Counted from the first letter of the stretch, positions 12,901 to 23,987 are shown. The stretch: DNA of 64,000 bases from Helopsaltes ochotensis (GCA_013400155.1 VXBM01000678.1:204904-268903); one strand, 5' to 3'. Program-made: numbers and translations. Notes: a model not told the origin generated them from the letters alone.

Positions 12901-13441
12901 AGCCTTTAATTGCAGAACAAAAATAAGAATTTTGTTGACATAATCTGCTAAAAGATTGATAAGTAGAGCCATGTGCGCTTACAAGAATTGTCCTTGGCAC
13001 ACAGTTTGACAAAACTCCTTTTAAAAGTTGTTAGTGGCTTTACTGTAGGATATATCCTGATTTACTAATTCAGCAGTTTCGTTTTCCAGTGTTGCTACAT
13101 TCTGTCTATTGCTCATTAGACAAAAGCAGCCTGAAACAAGGCAGGGAAGCAGTGCAGTTGTCATGAAGGTTTCCAAAAGGATACAACAGACAGCTGTGTC
13201 ATGTTCTGTGCTACTCTAATTTCTGTTTGGTACTTTGACACTATTGATAGTGCAAGTTTAAAAAATCCTTTTAGCAACTCATAGAATTAAGTAGATTGAT
13301 TAATTCCTTTTCCTTTTTATGCATTTTTCTTGATCTGCAAATTTAAATCTTCTTGAAGATTTCAGAGACATGTTTCAGTCACTGTTTTCCTTTTCTTGAA
13401 TATGTCTAACTAAGTTTAACATTATTTACTCTTGGTTTCAG
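9984..13441 (+). other. Large SelO-like intron (3.46 kb), no feature recognised
   Basis: AT-rich intron sequence without recognisable transposable element, exon or RNA gene. The short open frames (for example 11012-11263 and 11942-12187) are AT-rich chance frames. Confidence 0.5.
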
Positions 13442-13521
13442 CTGTTAATCCTAGATACATACTTAGGAATTGGATGGCAGAATCAGCAGTGCAAAAAGCT
13501 AATTTGAATGATTTCTCAGAG
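13442..13521 (+). CDS. SELENOO-like: SelO-like coding exon, NPRYILRN block
   Basis: Acceptor CTTGGTTTCAG, donor GTAAAA. It encodes VNPRYILRNWMAESAVQKAN then LNDFSE, matching NNPKYVLRNYIAQNAIEAAERGDFSEV of human SELENOO, one of the best conserved C-terminal blocks. Confidence 0.92.
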
Positions 13522-13858
13522 GTAAAATTATCTTTTTTTTTCCCATGACAGATTTAGTAATAACTGGCATAACAGTTAATGAAACAATTTTTACATTTAC
13601 ATTTTGAACTGTACACATTTTGACCAGAATTGTACCGTATAACACCAATTGCTATTTAAAATATAGACAAAATTATTAATAGTATTAATTACAAATAGTA
13701 GTGACTATATTAATAGTAGTACTAATAATGGTAAGCAATTCATGTGATAGTTTCTGAAGCCAGGAGGAGGAGTGTGCGTAAGGCAAAGTGGAAAAAACTT
13801 TCCTTGTTTACCAGAAAACATTTGGTATAAAAACTTACCCATTTTTAATTGCTTGCAG

Positions 13859-13981
13859 GTTCAGCTCTTAGAGCAGGTTTTACAACACCCCTTTCAGAGG
13901 CAGGAGGCTGCAGAGAGAGCAGGGTACTCCCTGCGCCCCCCAGCTTGGGCCAAGCATCTGAAAGTCAGCTGTTCATCCTGA
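13859..13981 (+). CDS. SELENOO-like: SelO-like terminal coding exon ending Cys-Ser-Ser
   Basis: Acceptor TAATTGCTTGCAG. It encodes VQLLEQVLQHPFQRQEAAER, then AGYSLRPPAWAKHLKVSCSS and TGA. Human SELENOO ends SSKPPLWAAELCVTUSS. The Sec position is TGT (Cys) here and the preceding Cys of the CxxU pair is Lys, so no Sec insertion is needed to finish this protein. Confidence 0.92.
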   Translation, partial: VQLLEQVLQHPFQRQEAAERAGYSLRPPAWAKHLKVSCSS

Positions 13982-14129
13982 GGGAAATTCAAACAAGCAA
14001 GAAGAATGATCAAGGTCAAAGCTCAAGCCTTCAAATAGGGCTAATGGATCAAGCCACAGGAACTTCTCTCCCTTAGACTTTGTGGACTGGAATCTGCTAC
14101 TGTTCTTGACCAACTTATGAAGCCTTAAG

Positions 14130-14135
14130 ATTAAA
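14130..14135 (+). terminator. Candidate poly(A) signal ATTAAA of SelO-like gene
   Basis: Common ATTAAA variant 149 bases after the stop codon. It is plausible as the proximal cleavage site but rests only on the hexamer. Confidence 0.35.
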
Positions 14136-16358
14136 GAAGTGCATCACTATATATGGTTACATCAGCAGATTATGCTGGCATTGACAACTCTGCCTCTCAC
14201 ATTCAGCTCTTCATTACTTTGAGTCCCAATATTTAAGTTCCGTCACACTTAACCTCTCAAAAAATCTGTCACACTTATCCTCTCAAAATTCATAGCTGAT
14301 CAGGTGGGTCTAATAGCTTTTAATGACCTCTCAATTTAAAATCCATCTAAGCTCGTTTTAATAATGCAGTATTTTGATGAATTTTCCTCTTGCTGTTACA
14401 CACTCGTCAAATATAGCTGTGTTCTGCAGACATAAATGTTCTTAAATCTTGCAGATCTGGCACAGAGGATCATTTTAGACCTTGACACCTTTCCTCATTC
14501 TGATTATGTTTTGTTCCATTAAACTGACAAAGATTTAAAGGAAATTCAGTTAAATAGTTACCAAAGATGTGTGTCTTGGGAGTGACTTACTCCAGAACAA
14601 GTTTTGGTGTTGTTGCTGATGTCAGGTACCTATCCAGAGGACCACTGCTGTTTTAAAGTATCTTTGGATAGGAGTAGAAAGATTATTGGTACATAGATAT
14701 TAAGTCTCAGGAAAAATTCACTGGTTGGACCTGTTAAAGGACTGTGTTGGAAGCATCTCAGATGAGACTGCTTCCATTTCAGGTATGGAGGAAGGCTAAA
14801 AAGGACATGCTGCAATTTCAGATATTTGCAGGCTAAAATACTGTGAGTTCTGGTGATGTACAGACCATTTAGAAGGCAATAAGTTAGGAAGAAGTGGGAG
14901 GATTAATTTCTTTTTGCAAATGTTTTGAATTACAGCATTGGAACATCTTTTTGTATTTTAGTACCAAATCAAGCCAAGTAATTCTGTATCAATAAGAGGC
15001 AGCTTTGCTATTTGAATAGAGTTTAAATCTTACATTTTAAAAATTCCATGTAACCATGTACATACACAAAATTGTTGATAGAGGTCTAATAATCACAGCA
15101 TTTTACTTGATTTCTGGAGTTTTCTGTAGGCTTTGATGTTTTGAAGAAAGTTCAACTTCTTTTGTGTAAGATTAAGTGCATGAATTATGATCGACTGCAG
15201 ATGTAAAATGTGTAAAATTGATTTTTTTTGTGTTGTAACAAAAGAGAAGGGAGGAAGGAAATATGGTGGGAGGCTGAGCATTCTGGTGAGAAGAGTGAAT
15301 GCTAGGAAAGCCATTGTAAACATCTCAGTGCTTTGTGACCTTATTGTGCAACATTTTTCCAAGGACATCTTCTGCTTTATTTTGATGCGGGGTGTATATT
15401 TCATAAAATTCATTTGATTTAAAAATAGTTGACTTGCAGACAGCTGTTGTCACCTAAGTATGTCAAATATGTGCACTCCTAATACCTAGTCAGAAAATGA
15501 CATATAGCTCTTCAATGATTCTGTATAATGCTTCCTTCAGTTAAATGTGAAAAGGGATTGGGAAACAGTAATCCTTTCCTCAGTTTTAAATTTTTTAACT
15601 TCTAGTTTTAACCCTCTTACTTTAAGGTTGTTGGTATTTTTCCCCTCCACTTTGAACTGAGGCTTGTATGAGGGCGTTCCTCAGTTTGGCCGTTTGAAGG
15701 TGCTGAAATACCTTTTGAATGTCCCAGCATGTCAGTTCAAGATTCCAGGTGAGGCTTTTGTTAGTGGTGGGCATAGTTCTCTTGGTAAGAACTTTTTGTG
15801 CAGTTCAGCTGAAAGCAAGGGAACTCAAAAACCAGTGAGAGCTGTATGGACTCTTTCTGTGTCAGCTCAACATGCATAAAAAGAAAAATCATTTCAGGAA
15901 GAAATGCATGTGGTTCCAAACAATGTTTTCAGAAGAAAAGAAAAAGAAAAAAAGAAAAAAAGAAAAAGGAAAAGAAAAGAATTTTTAAAAGTAGTAATTT
16001 CAAAGGGAAAGGTTCTTTATGAAGACATGGTTATAGCTTTCTTATTTCTGCTAAGGTTGTTATGCAGGTATGTAAGTTTTGACAAGCCAACCTTAAGCCA
16101 CAAAAAGAGATGACCCAAAACACAGACCATGGCACTGCCACCAGCTTGTCATTCTCTTGCCTCCACCACCACTCCTGGATCTAGGAATACATTCTGACAC
16201 ACAGAGCAGGCTCACTCCCCGCTGTGTCAGCTGCTTTCATGCACTTATTTAGACCACACATTTTGCTTTTGATGCTTTTTTATAATTCAAAATATGGAGA
16301 TATACTGCTGATGGTATCTTAGAAGGTCAAGTGTGCATGAAAAGAGGCAAAGACCAGA

Positions 16359-16368
16359 ATAAATAAAA
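16359..16368 (+). terminator. Candidate distal poly(A) signal AATAAATAAA (+)
   Basis: Overlapping AATAAA hexamers on the + strand, about 2.4 kb after the SelO-like stop and about 120 bases from the opposing signal of APBB1IP. Hexamer evidence only. Confidence 0.3.
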
Positions 16369-16483
16369 ACAAAGTCTAGAAGGTAAAGGCAAAAATTATT
16401 TAAAATATTTGAAGTTCCAGTTGCCAGTAAAATGGCTGTTCATTAACTGTAACACTTTGTACAGATATAAAATAGAAGTTATT

Positions 16484-16489
16484 TTTATT
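16484..16489 (-). terminator. Candidate poly(A) signal AATAAA of APBB1IP
   Basis: TTTATT on the + strand, so AATAAA on the - strand, about 1.07 kb after the APBB1IP stop codon. It is the first canonical hexamer I see downstream of that stop. It would give a 3' UTR of about 1.1 kb. Confidence 0.4.
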
Positions 16490-17264
16490 TAAAAGCTAAT
16501 AATGAATGCATCCTAAGTGAACAGTGGAGAATTAAATGAGGAGAACAAATAAAAAAAATGTGGGATGATTCTTACATTATCAGGTACAAGACAATTACAA
16601 AGTCTTTCACAAGACAGATTATTTCTAGGTACAGTTTGAAGACAAATGTTAATCAACAGAAAAAAAAATCCCTGCTTACCATGAAAGGATATATGATTTA
16701 AAAATAAATTTTTTTTCTGCATCTAAGGTAACCAAATAAATGAGATTTCAAAGCAGCAGCTGTGAATGCTGACAGGTATGACTGAGTTGCATATAGAAAC
16801 AGGAGTGTATAACATTTGGGGTGACACTGTCTGGAAATGGTCCTGGCCCTAACTTGCATCTCACAATAATCTAGCTGAGACTTTAAGACAGACTATTAAA
16901 ATTTTTTAAAAGCATCTTTGTATTATAAGAACCGCCCCCCCCCCGCCATAGTTGGGAGGTTTCTGATAAAGAACTTTTAAAGGCAATTCTGTGAAAAGGG
17001 ATCTTCCTTCCCACTTCTCAAAATTTGCATGAGAACATTGCCTCTTTCCTTTAACTTCAATTCTACTAAAAAGGCAGCCAGAGTAGCTGCATTTCACTTT
17101 CTGAAATGGCTGGCTCCAGAGTGCTGCTCCACCATCACCTGCTGTCCTTGTGCAGGGAAGCAGGACTCTCCAGCTAATTCTTACCTTGCCTGGTGCTGGA
17201 ATGGGAGTTAAGAGCAGGGGATGGTGAGGTGCAGAGGAAAGGAGCGGGTTACAGGGACGAAGTG

Positions 17265-17550
17265 GGGGACTGTCACTGTTGAGGACTGTAAGAACCACAC
17301 AGACTCTCACTGAGGGTGATTGAATAAAAAAGAGGAGATCTTTAATTTCTGACTCTATTATATAGTTTTTCTATCTAGACCATCCATTGGGAGAGAGTGT
17401 TGTCACTTCTCCAATCACACTGGTGATTGGGCAAAGGGGACAAAGGCTGCCCCCCACCAACAGGCACTCTGAAGGAGATTTCCTCCTGGAGAAGCCTGAC
17501 CTTCTCTCATGTCTCACAAAACCAGCTGTGTCTTAAAAGTCTACCCACTC
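17265..17550. mobile_element. Possible LTR-derived fragment just after the APBB1IP stop
   Basis: The stretch contains TGAATAAAAAAGAGGAGATC, TTATATAGTTTTTCTATCTAG and CCAATCACACTGGTGATTGG, a pattern that resembles avian LTR sequence (poly(A) signal, TATA-like and CCAAT-like motifs). It begins within about 10 bases of the stop codon, so much of the 3' UTR may be repeat-derived. The identification is by resemblance only. Confidence 0.3.
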
Positions 17551-17557
17551 CCAGAGT

Positions 17558-18091
17558 TCAGGAACTGTTACCCTTTTTCTTCTCAAGAGCTTTCATTAGG
17601 TCAGACATGAAATCTGCTTGCCTCCCTTCCCCTGCAATCAGAGGTGGCCCTGCTGACTGTGGATCTCCATCTTGTCGTGTGTTTTCCAGCCTTTTTGGAG
17701 GAAGTGGTACAGGTTTCTTCGCTGGAGGTGGTGGCACCTTACTGGGGACAGGTGGAGGTGGAGGGGGTAATGGCACATCTCCGTTACTGCTGCTGGAGAC
17801 TGGGGGTGGTGGAGGCACAAAATCAGGAGGTGGTTCACAGAAATCAGATGGTGGTGGTGGAGGAAAATCAATCACCAATGTAGGTGGTGGTACTGGAAAG
17901 CTCTCTGGATCTGTTAGGAAAATGCCACTGTCTCGTTTCATTTTGCAGGGTAGAACTGGTGAAGCAGAAATAGCAGATGAACGCCTTTCAGGTGGAGGAG
18001 GAGGCTGCAGTGAAGTCCTCTTACTCTGGACTTTCTGTGGCCTCAGCAATGGCTGTGCCAGGCCAGGTGCACTGCCATTATTTGTTTCAGC
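17558..18091 (-). CDS. APBB1IP: APBB1IP terminal exon: proline-rich tail and stop
   Basis: Acceptor is a pyrimidine tract ending CTGCTCATTAAAG. Its 177 residues start AETNNGSAPGLAQPLLRPQK (human AETSKDKK...), continue with SLQPPPPPERRSS, IDFPPPPPSDFCEPPPDFVP, further proline tracts, VPPPPAKKPVPLPPKRLENT and end DFMSDLMKALEKKKGNSS and TGA. FPPPP is the consensus Ena/VASP EVH1 ligand; the PPPPP runs are profilin/SH3-type ligands. The antisense frame at 17427-18146 is its Gly-rich shadow. Confidence 0.96.
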   Translation of the reverse strand, partial: AETNNGSAPGLAQPLLRPQKVQSKRTSLQPPPPPERRSSAISASPVLPCKMKRDSGIFLTDPESFPVPPPTLVIDFPPPPPSDFCEPPPDFVPPPPPVSSSSNGDVPLPPPPPPVPSKVPPPPAKKPVPLPPKRLENTRQDGDPQSAGPPLIAGEGRQADFMSDLMKALEKKKGNSS

Positions 18092-18404
18092 CTTTAATGA
18101 GCAGAAAAATAAAAGGAAAGACACAGTCAGGAAATGTGTAAACTGATGCCACTGCCTAAGAACATAAAAAGATGTGAAAAGACACGAGTGTAGTAGACAG
18201 TAAAAATAGGTAGAGTATATTTTGCCTGAAACATAAGAACAGTATTTTGTTTTCTTTCTGGAGCTGCCTGCAGAGGTTTGACAGTGGAAACCTCCCTATT
18301 AACTGTATTCATTGTGCTTCTTTGAATGCTGCCCACTGAAGATGAGTGCTTTTAAAATTTCAAATAATTGCAGTTAGTAAGACTAACATCAAAGAAGTAT
18401 CTTT

Positions 18405-19255
18405 GGGATGCATTGTCCTTGAGCCTGGAAGAAATGATCCTTGAATATTGACCACCTCTCTTGGAATCCTCTTCCCTTCAGGGCCTTTTCCCATGGGATT
18501 CTTCCAAGAAGATCCCTAAAGATGCTAAAGTTAGCTCCCCTGGGGTCCCTGTTTGAAATCTTGCTCTTTGTCCTGCTACCTCTTCCTTCAGTATTGAACT
18601 CTACAATCTCATGGTCACTGCAGCCAAGGCTGCCCAACCACCACATGTCCAACAGGCCTTCCCTGTTTGTTACTACAAGGTTGGGCAGCCCAGCATTCCT
18701 TGTGGGATCCTCCACTACCTGTGACAGAAGTTGTCATCAATGCTCTCCAGGAACCTCCTGCACTGCTTGTGCTTTGCTGTTTTGCTTCTCCAGAAGATGT
18801 CAGGGTAGTTAAAGCCCCCCAAGAGCCAGGGCCTGTGGCTGTGGGGCTGCTTCCAGCTGCCTGTAGAAGGCCTCATCCACGCCCTCCTTCTGATCAGGCG
18901 GCCTGTAGGAAACACCCACAATGGTGTCACCCTTACTAGCCTGCCCTTTTATCCTCACCAGGGCAGAGCTCAGTACAGTCCAAGTGTTGCCTCACATCGA
19001 GGGCAACTCCACCACAGCACCTTCCTGGTCTGTCTCTCCTAAACAGCCTCTGGCCCTTCATGATAACATTCCAGTCATGGGAGCTATCCCACCATGTCCA
19101 TAACTGCAATGACATCAAAGCCCAGTGGCTGCATGGAGATCTCTAGTTCCTCCTGTTTGTTTATTGCTTCTAGAGAAAAGTGCTCTGCATCCCTGCAGTC
19201 AGCAGCATTAGTTCTGGCATGAGCTAATGCCTCCTCTTCCTCACTCCTTGCCTAC
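18405..19255 (-). mobile_element. CR1 LINE fragment, endonuclease region of ORF2
   Basis: Read on the - strand, pieces of the CR1 apurinic endonuclease-like domain appear in order across three frames: WWDSSHDWNVIMKGQRLFRR DRPGR and GGVALDVRQ, then LGGFNYPDIFWRSKTAKHKQ and RRFLESIDDNF, then GSLGCSDHEIVEFNTEG and ANFSIFRDLLGRIPW. The frame shifts and lost residues show a dead copy. CR1 is the dominant LINE of birds and other sauropsids. Confidence 0.88.
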
Positions 19256-19731
19256 AAACATATAAGTAAATTAGACACAGGAGGAGGGAACCACTGGCTG
19301 AGTTCTCAGAATGTGATCTGGTCCAGAGGAAGTGAGGTTCAGAACAGAGAAACAGGAAGAACTCAAATGCAGAACAAATACAGAACACATAATGCTGATG
19401 ACAGGAAAATTCTAGGAATTTAATTTCATTTGTCCTGTGCACCTCATGCATGATGAAGAGATTGAATAAAGAACTGCAAATAAATGCACACTTTTTTCTG
19501 TATGACATTCTTGAAGTTCTCTTACTGTACCCTTTGATATTTTTACAGCCAGATTTGGTGCAAGTACACCGAATTTTGAGCTTAACCAAGAAAAACATTT
19601 AGAGCCTAAGGAAAACATGTAGTGTTTTCCCTTAATTCTTCACAGTTTCTCCTTTCTTACACACTCATCTTCAGTTGTGCAGTGTTCCCTACTAAAACCA
19701 CTACTGTATGCTTTGTGTTTCTAAGGCAAGA

Positions 19732-19733
<2 letters not shown>

Positions 19734-19763
<30 letters not shown>

Positions 19764-20515
19764 NNNNNNNNNNNNNNNNNNNNNNNNNNNNNNNNNNNNN
19801 NNNNNNNNNNNNNNNNNNNNNNNNNNNNNNNNNNNNNNNNNNNNNNNNNNNNNNNNNNNNNNNNNNNNNNNNNNNNNNNNNNNNNNNNNNNNNNNNNNNN
19901 NNNNNNNNNNNNNNNNNNNNNNNNNNNNNNNNNNNNNNNNNNNNNNNNNNNNNNNNNNNNNNNNNNNNNNNNNNNNNNNNNNNNNNNNNNNNNNNNNNNN
20001 NNNNNNNNNNNNNNNNNNNNNNNNNNNNNNNNNNNNNNNNNNNNNNNNNNNNNNNNNNNNNNNNNNNNNNNNNNNNNNNNNNNNNNNNNNNNNNNNNNNN
20101 NNNNNNNNNNNNNNNNNNNNNNNNNNNNNNNNNNNNNNNNNNNNNNNNNNNNNNNNNNNNNNNNNNNNNNNNNNNNNNNNNNNNNNNNNNNNNNNNNNNN
20201 NNNNNNNNNNNNNNNNNNNNNNNNNNNNNNNNNNNNNNNNNNNNNNNNNNNNNNNNNNNNNNNNNNNNNNNNNNNNNNNNNNNNNNNNNNNNNNNNNNNN
20301 NNNNNNNNNNNNNNNNNNNNNNNNNNNNNNNNNNNNNNNNNNNNNNNNNNNNNNNNNNNNNNNNNNNNNNNNNNNNNNNNNNNNNNNNNNNNNNNNNNNN
20401 NNNNNNNNNNNNNNNNNNNNNNNNNNNNNNNNNNNNNNNNNNNNNNNNNNNNNNNNNNNNNNNNNNNNNNNNNNNNNNNNNNNNNNNNNNNNNNNNNNNN
20501 NTTTTTTTTTTTTTT
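19734..20515. other. Assembly gap of 738 N flanked by poly-T
   Basis: N from 19764 to 20501, with 30 T directly before and 14 T directly after. Any open frame spanning the N run is an artefact. The flanks suggest a long T homopolymer or repeat that the assembly could not cross. Confidence 0.95.
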
Positions 20516-22861
20516 GGTTTAATTTAGGCTAAAGACTAAAAGCACCATAGTTTCATATCAATCAGTCATGGGAGTGGAAGGTCTGAAATCCTACAGAAGG
20601 GCTGATCCACTCACTTTCTTTAGTAAATGAGCTAAAACATCTCCTCAGCTCTGAGATATCTGCCCCACTGGGAATCACAAAGATCTGTGAACTTCACTGA
20701 CTTCTCAGATTAGTGTGGATCTGGAAGCTGGCTGAGTTAAAGCTCTGCAAAACATCTGCCCACCATTTCTGCTTGTGCAAGGGATATGCATAAATAACCC
20801 AGTACTGTCAAATGAAGTAAGTGAATGTGAGACCAAAGAACAAATTTACAACTTTAATTATAAAAAAATCCCCTGCTCCTGTGTAGTCTGATGAGGATTA
20901 AATACTCTCCAGTTTAGTGTCACATTTTTTAAAGCTGTATGTGTCAAAGTAGTAGAGAGTGTTTGGTGCCTAGAGACCTACATTTGCAAACCTTAATGAC
21001 TGCCTTAGCTCTATTATAATTTACACTTCTGAGATCCAGTAAAGTTCCACTCATACTTCTCAGATGTTAGCAAACTCTTAGCTGTCTACAGTGTAGACTA
21101 AGCACAACAATGGCTTTAATCTTAATGTATACTTTACTGATCAGCAAAGAGGTTCCAGGAATATGGTAAGAAATAGAATACTTTTACTGCCATATCTGCA
21201 AATCCCATGACTAGCACAGAAGTAAGACAAACTCTGCAGTGTGTCTAATTTACTAAGGCTATTTAAGCTTCAAGGGATGAGAGAAGGTGGTCTAACATCC
21301 TTAGGTTTTATGCCTGTGCCTGCATGTTGCATATTTAATCCATTGGGATCATTCAAACTACAATCTTGTGTTTGTTAAAGGACTAACATGGAAGTCAAAA
21401 AAGAAATAAAACCAATCTTCTGGCTCTCCTTCCTCAGTGGAAGGAGATGTAAATCCCCGGGTTCTGCGACCCAGAGGGGTTATGCTCCCTGAAGTGGAGC
21501 AAGTTACTGTCTCACCTCCCCTTGTCTGCTGTTCCTAGCAGAGCAGAATTTTGGTTTTCACACTGCTCAAATATGTTGTTGCCCTCAGTCTGAGATTTAA
21601 CTAAATGAAGGAGAGCAGAGAGATTCACTCTATCTAGTGCAAGGTATGGTATTGTACTTGGCAAAAATGATGTAACAGAAGGCTGGAACACGGTAATCTG
21701 TTTCTTCTTCTGTTAGTGGATTTCATAAATTATGCAATACTTGAAAGCAACACTTGATACCTCATCTCCTGCCAGCTAGCTAATGGAATCCCTGACTATA
21801 TAGTATGTGAGCCCATGCATTCTATTATCAAGATTATTTTTTTTAAATTTAAATGTTATAGTATTCTTTACAACTTAATTTCTTCGAAATTTTATACTGA
21901 ATTAGCATTTGTTTTAAGGGAAAAAAAAAGGTAGTCCAAATAATGCAAAATATAGATACCCAAATGCAAAATATTTGTTCCTTATGGCAATAAGGAACAT
22001 CTGCGTAAAGCGACATCTTCCATCTTTCAAACATCAGGGTATTGTGCAGGACCACTACATACACTGATTTTTTTAGTGTTCAAAGGCACATGTAAGGCAG
22101 AGAGGGAAACAACCTCTTTTGACTGAGATGCACCTGGGACACCTCAGAGCCACAGACTACACAGGTTGGGGTATATGTGAACGTACCAATGCTGGTTACA
22201 GCAGTGTGTCCAGGGAAAAGTGGCTACATGGTAAGTGAGAAGCAGAGTTTCATCTGCCTTCCTTGGCTGCCACTGAAGTTAAGAGAGTACAGCCCCTGCC
22301 CAGTTCACACAGGACTGTTGTTCTCTATAGCAGATTTTAGCTTATACTGAAGTTAGCTGGTACAAATGGCTATGGAGCCATGTGAAAACAGCAGTGAACA
22401 TGCTTTGTTCCATTTCCAAACAACTGCTCACAGTTGGGCAGTTCTAGTAGCATAGTCAGACCCCAGGTTTTATACAGGGCAGCTATGGCAAATGTAATAT
22501 ACCCGGAATCACAGTGACTTGTCTCAATTACAACACTAATGATCCTTCAGCGGTATTTCCATAGAGACAGTACTCATGACTAAAACCTTTCCAGGCTACT
22601 TAACCATTTAATGCAATCCATTAGTTAAAATTAGCAGTATATTTTATGGAACACATACAGCGTTCCTGGATTCTAGTCAGGAGCTGAAGTCACACAGATG
22701 TATATACAGCCTTTATAAGGCCTCAGTCCTGCCCATATCCAGGACAGATGGCAGCACCAGCATGGAGCCCCCCTGACCAGCCACCTCTCTACTGCTGTCA
22801 GCACCTGAACACAAATGTTTCACAACTGCCAAATCCACCCTCACTCAAGTAAACTTCCTCC

Positions 22862-23115
22862 TGTCAAGGGTTGATGCTGGCCAGATGCCACAAAAGCTGC
22901 TTGCTCACTCCTCTGCAGTTGGACAGAGGAAAGAAAATTTAACAAACGGTTCATGGATTGAGATAAGAACCAGGAAAGATCACTCACCAAATACCATCAA
23001 GGGCAAAACAGGCACAACATAGAGATATAGAGTGCATTTATTGCTAACAAAATCAGAGCAGGATAACAAGAAGTAAAATGGGCCCTTATAAACACCTTCT
23101 CCCATCAGAAACCTC
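22862..23115 (-). mobile_element. LTR-type fragment, antisense
   Basis: Starts TGTCAAGGGTTGATGCTGGC and continues with GCTTGCTCACTCCTCTGCAG, GGATTGAGATAAGAACC and ATCACTCACCAAATACC. It resembles the 3' part of a passerine ERV LTR in antisense, and the first 100 bases share the layout of the end block of the 4086-4630 LTR. Family name not certain; right end approximate. Confidence 0.6.
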
Positions 23116-23987
23116 CCTGATCTCAAAAGAGTCTGTTACTGCATCTCATCATGCCAAATGTGTATTTATTAACATGATTTGACTCCAAGGAATAGTAAGA
23201 AGACCACCCTCTATCTCCCATATACTCAAAAAAGGTGAACTGAAGCCCTAGAAAGGTATTTGAATCGTCTACATGAGAAGTCAGAATATTAATTGCCAAC
23301 AGTGATTTCAACTTTGTCTGTCTTATGACAGTAAGTACTTGGCCAGCATGCCTTTCCTAATAAAGCGTATCTTAAGCATGTAAACTAAAAATAGCCATGC
23401 AAGTTACAGCTAGTATCATGCACTGTTGCACTGGTGTCATGATTAGATCAGTAACAGCAGTATGATGAAGCTACTGGAAAAGTAAGGTTAGAAAATAATA
23501 CAATCCCTCCCTTCTTACTCTTGTGTCCTAACACCCCCATTGTGACCATGCAAATGAGTGAAAGGCTAGGACAGAGAATGGCTCACCCTGTAATAATCTT
23601 GCCATAATGATCAATCTCAGAATATCCCACTCACTCCTTTTATTAATTGGAAGAAAAACTCCAATACAGCCAGTGTAGAGATGGGCCAAACAGAAAGTTT
23701 CAAGACGTGGACCATCAGTGTGTAAAATGTAGATGGAGGATAAAGGACTCAGATGCCAACAGAAAAATGCCTTATTAAGTTATGCAGGTTTAAATTGATC
23801 TTCAGTGAACTGTCTTTGTATTCTCCAGATTCTAACTGTTAAGAGCTTTGCTGCTGCACTGGCCTGTCTATAAAAAGACATCTTGCTGACTCCATGGGAC
23901 AGTTTTCTGAACAAAGACTCTATGCAATATGGATGATAATAGAAGGGGGCAATAAATGTGACTCAACTGCCATGACAGTGTCAGTAC

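Larger units (their letters stand above)
246..13981 (+). other. SELENOO-like: Gene span: SelO-family protein adenylyltransferase, Cys form, C-terminal half
   Basis: Thirteen exons on the + strand join in phase to give 352 codons and a TGA stop. SelO proteins are mitochondrial pseudokinase-fold enzymes that transfer AMP from ATP to Ser/Thr/Tyr of target proteins (established for the family). The sequence shows the GFAHGVCNTDN and TIDYGPFGFMDSYDP motifs, which hold the metal-binding Asn and the DFG-like Asp, and a C-terminal NPRYILRNWMAESAV block matching NPKYVLRNYIAQNAI of human SELENOO. The last residues are KVSCSS against CVTUSS in human SELENOO, so Sec is replaced by Cys (TGT) and the upstream Cys by Lys. 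The N-terminal half (mitochondrial targeting signal, nucleotide loop) lies before position 1. It is most likely the SelO2-type paralogue rather than the Sec-containing SELENOO itself; family assignment is firm, paralogue naming is inference. Confidence 0.9.
13982..16480 (+). other. 3' UTR of SelO-like gene and convergent intergenic space
   Basis: Noncoding. A possible proximal poly(A) signal ATTAAA lies at 14130-14135; a stronger AATAAATAAA lies at 16359-16368. A purine tract (AAAAAGAAA type) occupies about 15935-15980. Where the transcript ends cannot be told from sequence alone. No SECIS element is expected for a Cys-form protein and none was identified by eye. Confidence 0.5.
18092..23987 (-). 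other. APBB1IP intron region with unplaced exon
   Basis: Must contain one exon of about 77 nt (length 3n+2) encoding the counterpart of human TTQPNGQIPQATHSVSAVLQ; I could not find it by eye. The region holds a CR1 fragment (18405-19255), an assembly gap (19764-20501) and an LTR fragment (22862-23115). The rest looks single-copy. Confidence 0.6.

Noticed and set aside
13982..14200. Possible SECIS element after the SelO-like stop
   Set aside because: No convincing ATGA...AA...GA core with a paired stem was seen, and the Cys codon makes one unnecessary.
16906..17310. 134-codon frame on the - strand downstream of APBB1IP
   Set aside because: It lies in the 3' UTR/repeat region after the RIAM stop and has low-complexity content.
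17427..18146. 239-codon Gly-rich open frame on the + strand
   Set aside because: It is the antisense of the proline-rich last exon of APBB1IP; GGT/GGA glycine codons mirror proline codons.
19622..20532. Open frames of 301 and 274 codons
   Set aside because: They consist almost wholly of N and poly-T (Phe) codons across the assembly gap.
20730..20790. Candidate for the missing APBB1IP exon on the - strand (reads TSRNGGQM)
   Set aside because: Only a loose likeness to the human sequence TTQPNGQIP, with no convincing donor and acceptor at the right phase.
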